Source of the DNA: Dendrobium chrysotoxum
Taxonomy: Eukaryota; Streptophyta; Magnoliopsida; Asparagales; Orchidaceae
DNA: 64,000 nucleotides
NCBI GenBank assembly: GCA_019925795.1
Contig: CM034303.1
Coordinates: 5,208,001 to 5,272,000, forward strand
Direction: 5' to 3'
The position numbers and the translations under genes are program-made. How positions within the stretch are numbered: the stretch's first letter is position 1; the number at the start of each line of letters is the position of its first letter. The notes under the pieces are model-generated. The model did not search any database and was not told where the DNA came from. It was given only the letters and a program-made list of their open reading frames with translations. Shown here one piece after another: positions 48,037 to 59,844 of this stretch.

Positions 48037-48390
48037 TAATTTTTGAAGTTTCCAATTTGATTTTCCCTCGAGATTCATGCCCGATCAACATAATTTTTTG
48101 AGGATGTATCAATAGTTATATTTCTTTAATAATTTACTTGAATAATCTAATTATTTAATTACATATTTAAATAATATCTAATATGTAAAATTAAAGATAT
48201 GTTTTTTCTCCTCCGTCCACTACATAAAGATATGGGTGTGACTGTTGCAAGAAAAATGTGCCCTCTCATCTTTCTTTGATTTTGATGTTTCCGTATTTAA
48301 TAATGTGGCCATCAATTTTTAAGTATATATTAATTACTAACTATTTCAAAAATTTCTGACTCTATTATGAGGAGATTTACAAATTCATAA
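48037..48390. repeat. Inverted copy of the solo-LTR left boundary
   Basis: Reverse complement of about 51105-51465: the first 75 bp or so of the LTR, the ATAGT (ACTAT) target duplication and about 275 bp of flank. It joins copy A through TAATTTTT and copy B through ATAA microhomology. Confidence 0.9.
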
Positions 48391-49147
48391 AAAGAACTTT
48401 TTATATTTTATAATGTATATATATATATATATATACGGGAGAACCATCCGAATTTACTGAGTATTTATAAATACTCAGCAAATACTCAATAAAGACTCAA
48501 CAAATGAGCAAATACTCACAATATACTCAGCACATACTCAGCAAATACTCACAAAATCCGTGAGTATACTCAGCAAACACTCAATAAATACTCACAAATG
48601 AATATTTGTCGAGCATTTACAAAAACTCAGCAAATCTTGACGGTTCTTTCATCTGGACTCTGTACGTGATAATTTCCCCATAAAATGAATATTTATCAAA
48701 ATTTGTGCATGCATAGGGATAAATAATTAAATCCTTGTCTTGATTTTTGTTTTTTAGAACAAGAGTTTATAATTTTTTTCTTGATTTATATTTCATTCAT
48801 ATATGTCAAATCCTTTGAAAAAAAAAAGATTAGATTGTTGTAAGAAAAATTCTTCAAAAATAAGTTTTATAAGATGTAGATTATTTTAGAAAAGAGTAAA
48901 TAGTGAAATGTATAAAAACATATATAATCAATTAAATTTAAATTTCATTTGTTTAATTCAATGATGATACTCAATATCACTGAGATTTACTCTGTAAGGA
49001 CTGCGACTCCAAATAGAGTTTATTTTAATTATAAGAGTCGTGGTTTCTAAAAGAGCAAGCTTCAAAGGTTAATTATATCATTGGTGTATTTCAGATATTC
49101 TCAATTCAGGAGTCAATGCTTTTGTTCAAATCTAGTATAATTGACGT

Positions 49148-49239
49148 CAGGGGCGGAACCAACCATAATTTTCAGGAGGGGCAAACTTATAAGTCGTTGT
49201 TGGCAGATATGTCGGGGGTCCAAAGGGACAGTGCCCCTG
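49148..49239. mobile_element. hAT MITE, copy B
   Basis: 92 bp, CAGGGGCGGAACC to GTGCCCCTG. Flanked by ATTGACGT and ATTGATGC. Confidence 0.85.
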
Positions 49240-49683
49240 ATTGATGCAGGTCTGATAAGATGAAAGTCTAAATGAGTGAATGTTAAGAAAGTATGGACTA
49301 GCCTACCAAGTGAATATGATGCTCCCGGCCAATATTGGAATATCCCATGATCCCCTAGTCTACTTAGTTATGTGGTTTGATATATATATATCATAAAATT
49401 CTATTAATGTTTGACTAATTTATAAAATCAAGCTCAAAATATATGTTTATTTTGGACGGTTTTTGTTTTCTACTCATGAAAGAAAAACTTTTTTGATAGC
49501 TCTACAAATGATTTGATAAAGGAATCCCATAAACAAAGTTAAAATCATTTAATCCATGAAAAAGATGTTTGAGGTTCTAATGGCTCTAAATATAAGACAA
49601 ATAACAATAAAATAAAATATCTTTTTCTAAATTTAATTAGAGAATAAAAAAAACAAATATAGAGAATAATATTGACCCATATT

Positions 49684-49731
<48 letters not shown>

Positions 49732-49842
49732 GCAATAAACAATTTGGCCAAGAAAATTCATTGTAAATATCACAATTAGGGTTTACAAATTAAATCTTAC
49801 AAAAATTTTAAAAATAAAGAAATTGAAATAGCTTGTGATTAA

Positions 49843-49963
49843 GGCCTCGTTTGGGACGGCTTTTTTATTGCTTCTTAAAGCAGCTTTCTAGTACAAAAAT
49901 TAAAAATTTTGTACTAGAAAGCTGCTTTAAGAAGCAGGGAAGAAAGCCGTCCCAAACGAAGCC
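49843..49963. mobile_element. Tourist-like MITE, copy B
   Basis: 121 bp and, as far as I can see, identical to the copy A element. TAA on both sides. Confidence 0.93.
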
Positions 49964-50927
49964 TAAGAGTCATCACACTTTGATGAATAAATCAAATGTA
50001 AGAACTTGGGCGCCACATAAAATAGAAAAACATTAAAAAAAAAGGATAAATGACATATTTCCCTTTCAAAAGTTTGATTATTTTAGACATAAGGATTTAT
50101 GTGGGCCAATAAAATGACTAGCTCATAGTGATACCACATATCTTTCCAAAAAAAAAAATCTATGGATTTTGATATATATTAGAATTTTAAAATTTTGAAT
50201 TTGAATTTATGAAATTTTTTAGCTCTGATTTTAGTAAATTAATAGTAGGATTGAATGCCTCGATGAGACAAACCCAATGACATATGAAGTGATTCGATCC
50301 TAGTTTGAATGAGCTTGAATAATACAGTACTAGAAGCATAGTTAGAAATTTCAAGATATTAATTGGAGATCAAATGATCTTCAATTCTTGTATGTTTATA
50401 GCCAAATTGAGCATATCAATGCGACGAATCTAATGAGCTTGAGATCACTAAATTCTGACATCAATGAAGTACCTAAATTTGAGAGAAAATGTATATGATT
50501 AAGAAAAGATAGAATGTTTTAGATTTAGTCTATATTTTAGAAGAGAGTGACTCATAAAAATTATAAATAAACCCTCACTCTGTATATGAACAAGAGCTAA
50601 GATGAGAGATTGAAGATAAATCAAAGATTTAAAGAATCATAATACTCTAAATAGCACAAAATAACCTTACTAAAATGTTCGTGACAACTAATACAAATTT
50701 TAATAGAAAATAATAATAAAATATTGTATTTAAATATTTTAAAAAATAAAAACAAAGTCTTACGCAATGATCAACAAAAAATTCTCATATAAGACTGCAA
50801 GTCACTCGTTCAACGAGCGACTGACTCATTGCCCGTTTAACGGGCGACTGGCTTTGTTATCTGGGCTCCAGTCGCCCATTAAACAGGCTACTATGTTTAT
50901 TTCTAAATTCTTTCACTTCTAATTTTT

Positions 50928-51386
50928 CTAAATAAAAATTTTAATACCTATTTTAAAAATTCAACCTACATATTTTGATGTGATTTAACCAATATGAATA
51001 AATATAAAATAAATTAAATATATGAGCAAGTATATTTAAGCCAATAGCTCCATTGCTAAAAAATATTTTTATGAGTAAAACATATAGAAATATATATATA
51101 TCTTTTATTATGAATTTGTAAATCTCCTCATAATAGAGTCAGAAATCTTTGAAATAGTTAGTAATTAATATATACTTAAAAATTGATGGCCACATTATTA
51201 AATAGGGAAACATCAAAATCAAAGAAAGATGAGAGGGCACATTTTTCTTGCAACAGTCACACCCATATCTTTATGTAGTGGACGGAGGAGAAAAAACATA
51301 TCTTTAATTTTACATATTAGATATTATTTAAATATGTAATTAAATAATTAGATTATTCAAGTAAATTATTAAAGAAATATAACTAT
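50928..51386. other. AT-rich spacer and left flank of the solo LTR
   Basis: 50928-51104 is unique in the window. 51105-51386 also occurs inverted at about 48113-48390. ACTAT at 51382-51386 is the left target duplication. Confidence 0.7.
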
Positions 51387-51949
51387 TGATACATCCTCAA
51401 AAAATTATGTTGATCGGGCATGAATCTCGAGGGAAAATCAAATTGGAAACTTCAAAAATTAAATCGGAGACCATCTGAACTCCAATTGTAGTAAACTTAC
51501 AGTCGAATTGAACTTCTCGAAAATACAAACCCAACGACATCAAATTTCACTCAATCTGAGCCCAAATGAGTCCAAATCGAAGACATGAAGCACTTTCGCA
51601 AGGTTCAAATCATAATTTATATTACCAAACGGTTTTCAAACATGACCTGCTCATATTCAAATCAAGCGACTCGGCGAGACGAATCCAACGAGCCCAAGAT
51701 TGCAAAATTCTGATATTATTAAGACATTCAAATGCCCAGTAAATGATCCTTGATCACAGGAATCAACATCGGCTGTCCATTCAAATGACTCTCAAATTAC
51801 CCTTGATCTTCCTCCTATTTACTGGTCATATCACTCTTAGAAAACTATAAATATACCCCTCATTCCTCATGGAGAGAGGAAGAAGAAGGGAGCCAAGGAA
51901 GAAAGAGAAGGAAAAGAAGGAAGCATATAAACTTGAGTTCTCTTGCGAC

Positions 51950-52438
51950 CAGACTCCTCGACCGCCACCGAACTTCCTCCTGCCCACCAACTGACATCAG
52001 ACTTCCTCCCGACCGACAACTGACGCCGAACTTCTGCCCACCAATTAACGCCGGATTTCCTCCCGGCTACCGATTGACACCGGACTTCTGCCTGGCCACC
52101 GACTGAGGTCCAAATTCCTCCCAGCCACCAAGGGACTTCGGACTTCTGCCCACCGTTGTACTGTCGCCAGCCGCCAAACTTCCACCTGGTCACCAAAGGA
52201 TGTCTGACTTCTGTCCGACCACCAACTAACGTCAGACTTCCAACCGGCTTCCAGCTATTATTAGACTTCCACATGAAAATGGTCTTTTTAACCTCCATCG
52301 CTCGCCAACTACGGTCATTCTGACCTCCTTCTCTGACTACGGTCCTTTCAGCCTCTATCGGCAGACAACGATCTTTCTGACCTCTATCGCCGACTACGGT
52401 CCTTCTGACCTCTATCGTCAGACAACGGTCTTTCCGAC
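51950..52438. repeat. Solo-LTR minisatellite, left part
   Basis: Degenerate units with CCACCGAACTTCCTCC, CGGACTTCTGCC, then GACTACGGTCCTTCTGACCT. The array resumes at 59300-59520 on the far side of the nested element. Its unit differs in sequence from the 30-bp unit of the gag element. Confidence 0.85.
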
Positions 52439-55400
52439 TGTTGACCTCATTTTTGTATGAGGTCAGTAAGACCCACTTGGGGTTCTTTTTAATGATCTAA
52501 TGATGGGGAGATGTCCACCCCTCAGTCATAAAGGTCCTAATAAAGACCCAATTCAATCCCAATCAAACCCAGCTCTACCTTTCAACTCAATCTTTAATCT
52601 AGCCTTCAATCAACATTCAATCAAATTTCAAATCATATCCAATTAATTTCAATCATTCATTTGATTTCCATTGATATGAATGATTCAAGGTCAATCATTT
52701 AACTCTTAAATCCAACCCAAATCTAACATTCCAACTCAAACCTTCAAGGTCAAGGGCCTAGGTCCTGAAACCCTTTCTGGGTGAACTTTTTGTCACCTAG
52801 AAACCCAGTCAAGTGACCTCTAAATCATGATATAGCAATTGTATATTGTCCAGACATGTCTCTAGGACCAACCCTCCAAATTTGAGCTCAATATGACACT
52901 TCTAACCCCATAAACTGAATCTTTTCCCAAAGGCTGCAAAACCTTCAGTTATTTACAGCCTATACCACTAGACTTGCCATCCGGTGGAATTTGACCTTGG
53001 GACGCCTTCCAAACCTTTCAACCATATCCATGACCTTTGTTATGACTTTTTGACCAATAACCTACACTTTGTTGGACCTAGTTTGACCCAATGTTGACTA
53101 GGGGTCAAAATGACCAAAATGTCCTTTATAGAGATTTTTAGTCTTTTCCCCAAAGTTCAACATGACCTTCCCATATAAACCTCTAAAAACTATCCCAATG
53201 GATCCTAAATATCATTAGGAACACATTAGATTCAAACTCAAGTCTTGGTTTGATCAAGTCAACCAAGGTTGACCAAAATGCACCTTAAGGTTTTAAATGC
53301 CAATTTCAATCCAAATGACCTTACCAATGCATGGCACCACCTCCATCGATCTCAAAATGCTCATTTGAACTTGTTTGATACAAACTCAACCTATGGTTTG
53401 ACCAGGTTGACCAAGTTAACCATAGTTGACAAAATCAACCCTTAACCCACATTAAGGTCAATTTCAATATTTGAACCCATTTTAAATCAAATCAATCCAT
53501 CAAAATCATTTAATTGGACACTCTTGACATATTCAAATATTTTCAAGTCAAGCTCCCCCTTGGGTTGACTTGGTCAACCCATTTGGAGGGGTGAAAATCC
53601 TCTCCAAACCCCTTTAAACCCATGAGAAAGAGTCAAATCATGGCCACATCACTATGCCACCTTGGAAAACCTTTATCTCAATCCAAAACATACTCAAATC
53701 TGCTGGAAAATAGACTATTTTCCTCTCTTAAGAAGTCCTAAGCCAACCCCTTAAACCAAGCCAAGCTTTGGTTCACCCAAATGGGGGAAAAGGTGTGGTC
53801 CCCTTTCCCATAGACCAAGAGAGGTCACACTCACCACCAACCTTATTCCCTAGCTTTGGGTAGCTTAGAGGACACTTGTCATGCATCCAAACTCCCTCCA
53901 AACAAATCAAGACCATCAAATCCAAAAGTCAAATGTTAAGGTGAGAGAAACCTAACATAAGGGAGAATCTTCATTATTCACTCTCCCTCAACTCTCCCCC
54001 AACTCTCCAGCAGCCTCCAACCTTCCTAGAGCATTCCCCATCCTCTCCATCCATCTCCAAAGCTTTCCCAAGCTTCTTCCCATCATTTCCAAGCCTCAAA
54101 TCACTATTTTAGTGAGGAGAGAGCATTCTAGAGAGAGAAAGAGGATTTTCCAACACAACTTTCGATCTAGAAAGATCTAGCTCTTGATGTCTTCATCAAA
54201 GTTGTAGAGGATCACTGTAGCTTTCTACCAAACTCCCTCCAAACAAATCAAGACCATCCAATCCAAAAGTCAAATGTTAAGGTGAGAGAAACCTAACATA
54301 AGGGAGAATCTTCATTATTCACTCTCCCTCAACTCTCCCCCAACTCTCCAGCAGCCTCCAACCTTCCTAGAGCATTCCCCTTCCTCTCCATCCATCTCCA
54401 AAGCTTTCCCAAGCTTCTTCCCATCATTTCCAAGCCTCAAATCACTATTTTAGTGAGGAGAGAGCATTCTAGAGAGAGAAAGAGGATTTTCCAACACAAC
54501 TTTCGATCTAGAAAGATCTAGCTCTTGATGCCTTCATCAAAGTTGTAGAGGATCACTGTAGCTTTCTAATGAGCCCAAGATCTCAAAAATTTGACAGTTG
54601 GATTGTAAGTTATGCTCATTTTAAGTTTAAATTTCAATTTAAAACTGCTCAAAAATTTCATTGTTTGGGGTCTGTAAACTCTAAGCAATGAAAGTTCATG
54701 TTCCCATGAGCCTATGTTTCAAATTTCGTTAAATTTTGACTAGTATTTTGAAAGTTATGAGTATTTCAATTTTCTAGTTCATTTTGAACTAAAACGATCT
54801 TGATTGATCTCGGCCGTCCGATTTTCTATCTTTCTCGATCAGATGGCTTGAGGTTAGTGATGGCATGGATAGGTGGTTGATAAACAACACTTTGCATATC
54901 AAAATGCCACACGCCGCCGTCGTTTTGTCGCCGATCATTGCTAATGATTGGCGCAGGTTATTAATGGACTTAAAAATTCAAAAAATAATCATAGCTTTCA
55001 AAATTCATAGTAAATTCATTTCTCCACCAAATTAAATGTTTTTAGGCTCTTTGGAAAGATAATTTATCCTAATATTTATTAAAATTAATTTTGAGTTGAT
55101 TTGATTATTGGATTGTGAGATATTTTTGTTTCTTTGAAATTGGTTTTTTGTGATTTTCTCACAATCCAGTGGTCAATTGAGCCCCAAATTTTGGTGGAAG
55201 GTATTTGGGTATCTTAGTCATGCACTATAATTTTCTTAGGTTCAGATACCCATTGAATTGCTATGATGTGAATTTTTAAGGTAATGGGTCCATTTTGGAC
55301 TCAAAACTTTGAAAATTCATAACTTCATTTTTCTATAGAATTAGGCTACATAACTTTTGTGGTGTGATTGCATATGTGTAAGGGTTAGACGAACTAAATT

Positions 55401-58400
55401 TCAAGCCTATTTGAATAGTAAAGACACCTAGAAATAATAATTAAGGAAAAGTCTAAAAAACTTAGAAAATTCTTAGGGGATTGTACACACACCCAATAGG
55501 GGTGAAACTTGAACATTAAAAACTTAGTGACATCAAGGACCTTAGGTTCAAAGTTCGTTGAATTTGGAGGTCATTATGTTAGAAAATTAATTACCCAAAG
55601 TTTCAGCCCTTTTAAGGACCCAGAAAATTCAAAAAAATATAATAAATCTAAATTATGTCCAAAAAATACAAATAACACCTCAAATTGACTAGAATTTAGC
55701 CCTCTACCTAGGAAAAATAAAAGCCCCTTGAGTGGACTCCTAATTCAACTTTAATTCGACTTTTAGTGAAAATTAATAATTAATTATATTAATTAATTAA
55801 AAATTATTAAAAATCTAAAATAATTTCTAAACACTTGTAAATGCTCCCATGGGTCATCCCTGACCTTTGGGAGTTATTCCATGCAGTTTGGGATGAGTTT
55901 GGATCAAAATGATCAAAACCTTCCTAATTAGGTAATTTTAAAAATTCAATAATTAGTGAAACTTAAAAAATACATAACTAATTACAAAAAAATCCAAATT
56001 GAACAAACTTAGTGTCAATCAACTCCAATTAAGGCCTAGTATTTTCTAAAAATGTCAAATCTCCAAAATCTGATCAAAGTCAAAAAGTCAACCTTTTGGT
56101 CAACCGTAGTTCAAATCTAGGCTCGAACTTCAAAAAATCATAACTTTCATAGAAAAATCTAAATTGAGTGTGCTAACAGTCTAACAACCCATCATAAAGT
56201 TTAATATTTATTAAAAATCTGAAACTTGCAAAACTAACTTTAATTTAAAAAGTTAACTTTTGACCCTTAATTAACATAATTAAATAATTCTAATAAATCT
56301 AAAAAATCCAATAATTCATTAAAATTCCAAAAAACTATAGTTTGATTAATAAAACACTCAATCAACACCCAAATACACAATAAATACTCTAAAGATGAAG
56401 TTTATTGGATGAACTACTCCGGGCTGCGGGGCTAAGTGTCCTAAGGAGGCCTAGTTCCTCGAGCCTAATGGCACAACGCCACGAACCTGTTGATGGAAGA
56501 GATAAAATAATTTAACTTTTTAAAATCAGTAATTAACTAGCTTAATTAATATTAATTGATCCTTAATTTTTAACAAACTAAATCATCTTAATCAACCCTG
56601 ATTACTACTAGGTAACCCAAGCCTACGAGATTATTAACTTAGCCCCAAGGAAGGTGAAATAAACTTGACGGTCTCGGTGAGCAACAAAGGTAGCAATCAT
56701 TTAACAATTAAAATGTATTTAAATCAAACTTTAACTCATTAATACTTAAACTCAAACATAAAGTTTCCTTTTAGCCTTTAATAAACTCAAACATTAAATA
56801 ACTTCAATCAAGTACCCTATTCAGGACCTATCCTGGCCACACGACCTACTACACACACTTTAGATGATTTGCTAAGACAACCGACTCTAGATCTAGGCTA
56901 GGCCGGTGTTTACTTTTCTGCTGTGTGCCGGATTTTCTGAGTTTTCATTGCATGTTGTGATTGAAATTGGTTGATGTGTTTGTTTACTTTTACTGCACTC
57001 TGTGAATTGATGTGATGGACAATTAGATTACCCTTAGGTTAGGAATGATCTGGATGCTCACTGAATTTACTGCAGGTGGCCACGCTCGTGCAGGATAATA
57101 AGGGGGGCTAAATAAATAATAAATATAAATGCTACAGGTGCTTCAGCTGCTTAACCCCCAAATAAAAAGAGCGTGGATAAGTGTGTTTACTTTTCTGCAC
57201 ATATATACATATAACTGCTTGGGATGTGTTTTAATATTTAAATGCTTAGGATAACCTTGCAGGATCGAGTCTAGATTTTAATTTTCATGCAATGTAATTT
57301 GATGTCATATTTGAGTTGTAAATTGCCAAGTGACTTGAGAATGGAATATGAATATCCAACTTAGATTCCAAAGAGGAGAAGACATCCCTTAGGGGAGAGT
57401 CTTCGTCCATTTGGAAGGCTAAGTTAGGATATCTTTCAAAACATCTAATTTGGGATTCAAAGACGAAAGGACATCCCTTAAGGGAGAGTCTCTATCCATT
57501 TGGAGCTCCAAATTGGGATGACCTTTCAAGTATCCAAAGAGGAAAGATAACACCCCTTTCGAGGGGGGGTTTCTTTCCATTTGGATATCCGGACCCGACG
57601 ATCCAAGGAGTTCCAAGAAGACGAAGAAGTGAAGAGCAAGAAGAACCATTCTCAAAGTCACTTGAATCTTAGGAGTAGAATCCGGGTTATTATCAGTGGT
57701 GCCCGGCCACTTTTAATTTATGTAAATCTGAGTTGTAATAAGCAAGGCAATTTACCTATGGACATTTATTTAATTAATTTGATTATTTAATGTGCTGTGA
57801 TTTAATTTGATTGCGTATAGAGTTACCTATTTTCCTTAGTTTTTTGGCATTTGCATGTCATTTTTATTTTAGCCTGGACTTCGCTAGGCTCTCTAAGGAC
57901 TAAAAATATTTTTACTCGTAACTAATATTTAAAATTTTAAGATTTAAATAACATAAAAACTCTACGACCTAGGGAATAGCCGAAATCGTCCGGGGTCGCA
58001 TGCATATTATTGCATCTCTCTCCCTCCTTGCTATAAGACGCTTCCCCACCTGCGGGTAGAGTCCAGATAATCCGACCTATGAGGATGAGGTTCTAGATCT
58101 AGGAAAGTCTAGTCTTTTCAAAAAAAATTATTTTATAAGCCTTTTAAAATTTTATGCATACCTGATTTGGAGATTTTAATCAGCATGCATCGCATTAGAA
58201 ACTAATTAAATTAAAATTTTAATTGTATTTTAGTTTAAGCATTCCACCCAACATAAGTCAAGGGGTCAATTAGGGATCTTCTCTAGATGTCGACCCCAAC
58301 TTCTTAAATTAATCTTAAATAAGTCCCTGATCACTCTGCATCAAAAGACCAGACTTATGATTTTGAAGCGTTTAGGTGGTTTAGCTGGCTCCCCAATCCA

Positions 58401-59299
58401 GGCTAGGATAAGCCCAAACTTTGCACTACATTAGTTAGGTTCGGATCACTATGGTCTAGTGTCCAAATTTAGATCTAGGATCCGGGGCAGGCTTTGAGTT
58501 ATAAGACCCCAACCTTCGGGAATATAATCCCAAATTTCTAATAAAATACTCAACTCAAATTAAATCTTCTCTCAATCCAAAATACGAAGCCCAACACTTA
58601 GCTTAGGTCGGGGTACCTCTAAATTATTTCAGAATCCCAAAGTGCCTCCTACCCCTCTTCCTTTGATTCCAAAATAAGTGTTCAATCTTGCTCCAATCTC
58701 TATACAAAATCCAAACTCATCTCCTTGGTATCACTCTTCGAAAATCCTTTAAACAAAATTTTTGCCATTATTTTAATCAAGAGTTTTCGTAGGAGACTCC
58801 GGTCTCCTCCGATGTAATTAACTACGAGGGCCTGTGCTCGTAGGAGATTTAGAACCTACATCTAATTTTTTAAAACTAATTTTCAAAACTCAATTAGTCC
58901 TCTTTGGAAAAGTTAAATTACTAACGATCGTTATCATTATGTTCGAACGATTATTTAACAAATGATATTTTCTCCTTTCGAGGAGACATATCTTTTGTTA
59001 AAATGAATTTGAATATAAAATTAAGGATCGCTCATCTTGATTATCATAGACCGATATTTAATTGAACTTTACTTTGACCCTTCGAGGCCATGTGAGGTCC
59101 TCTCTTGAATACGGTTACTATATTCAAGACGAGATTCTTAATTCTAAATCTAAACCCCATTTTGAAATTTTATTTCCACCTCCCGAGGTGGTATAATATT
59201 TTTGATAGGATGTTTGATTTTAGAATTAAATTTTAATTTTAATTCTGAATTTTCCAAAGAAGACTAATTTTTTTAAAACCCGCTTTCAAACTACAAACA
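52439..59299. mobile_element. Nested 6.9 kb TG...CA element, probably a giant solo LTR
   Basis: Begins TGTTGACCTC and ends CTACAAACA, with the 5-bp duplication CCGAC at 52434-52438 and 59300-59304. No gag or pol residues, and no internal second copy of the ends, so it looks like one very long LTR or a large non-coding derivative. Contents: a Cys-poor, non-coding interior; a block resembling plant LTR R regions (TTGTAGAGGATCACTGTAGC); and CT-rich and AT-rich segments. Orientation not settled. Confidence 0.7.
53887..54568. repeat. 341-bp tandem duplication inside the nested element
   Basis: 53887-54227 and 54228-54568 are almost identical (I noticed about three differences). Each runs from CCAAACTCCCTCC to GTAGCTTTCTA. 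Confidence 0.92.
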
Positions 59300-59844
59300 C
59301 CGACCTTCGTCACCCGCCGACAACAGTCTTTCCGACCTACATCGCTCGCCTACTACGATCCTTCCGACCTCCATCGCCCGCCGATATTTATCTTTCTGAC
59401 CTCCGTCACCCTCCGACTACGGTCCTTCCGACCTCCTTTATCAATTACGATCCTTCCAACCTCCGTCACTAGATAATAATCTTTCGACCTCTATCATTCG
59501 CCTACTATGGTCTTGCCGACTAAATAAATATGTCAATACTGATTCTTCCCATTTCCACCATGTAATGTGCTCTGTATGATGTATATTTGCTACATCAAAG
59601 CAAGGCCTTCCCCTCAAGGAAGAGACTCATTTGTAATTGATTACAAATACTAGTGGATTCATTCAAATTGGGCCAGGCCCCGTGGTTTTTCCCCCCTTTC
59701 AGGGATTTTCCACATAAAAAATTCTAGTGTCTCTTAAGAATGCTACGCCCTCGCTTTTATATGATTGTGTGTTGGATCTTCAGACAAAACTAAGACGTTA
59801 AACTTTATATTTCTCTACTGCCACAAATATTCTTGGACGCAACA

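Larger units (their letters stand above)
45498..48044. repeat. 2.5 kb repeat, copy A (LTR-related)
   Basis: Nearly identical to 48387-50927 and partly to 62063-63848. Its right half resembles the U3 of the gag-element LTR in plus orientation: CGACGAATCTAATGAGC, CTAAATTCTGACATCA, then TATA at ATTATAAATAAACCC near 47681. It then carries short CGTTTAACGGGCGACTGG motifs near 47950. It holds a foldback element, a hAT MITE, a Tourist MITE and an (AAT)n run. Confidence 0.85.
48387..50927. repeat. 2.5 kb repeat, copy B
   Basis: Direct copy of 45498-48044 with few substitutions and a different (AAT)n length. Retains the hAT MITE (49148-49239), the Tourist MITE (49843-49963) and the foldback element. 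Confidence 0.92.
51387..59844 (+). mobile_element. Solo LTR of the gag-element family, split by a nested insertion
   Basis: Begins TGATACATCCTC and ends GACGCAACA, flanked by ACTAT (51382-51386 and 59845-59849). Without the insertion it is about 1.59 kb. The first 350 bp closely match the 26211/33432 LTRs (TTGATCGGGC, ATCTCGAGG, CAAATTGGAAACTTCAAAAA). It has TATA at CTATAAATATACC (about 51846) and its own minisatellite of about 34-36-bp units. The U5 contains GGGCCAGGCCCCGTGG. No internal region or second LTR, hence a solo LTR formed by LTR-LTR recombination. Confidence 0.88.
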
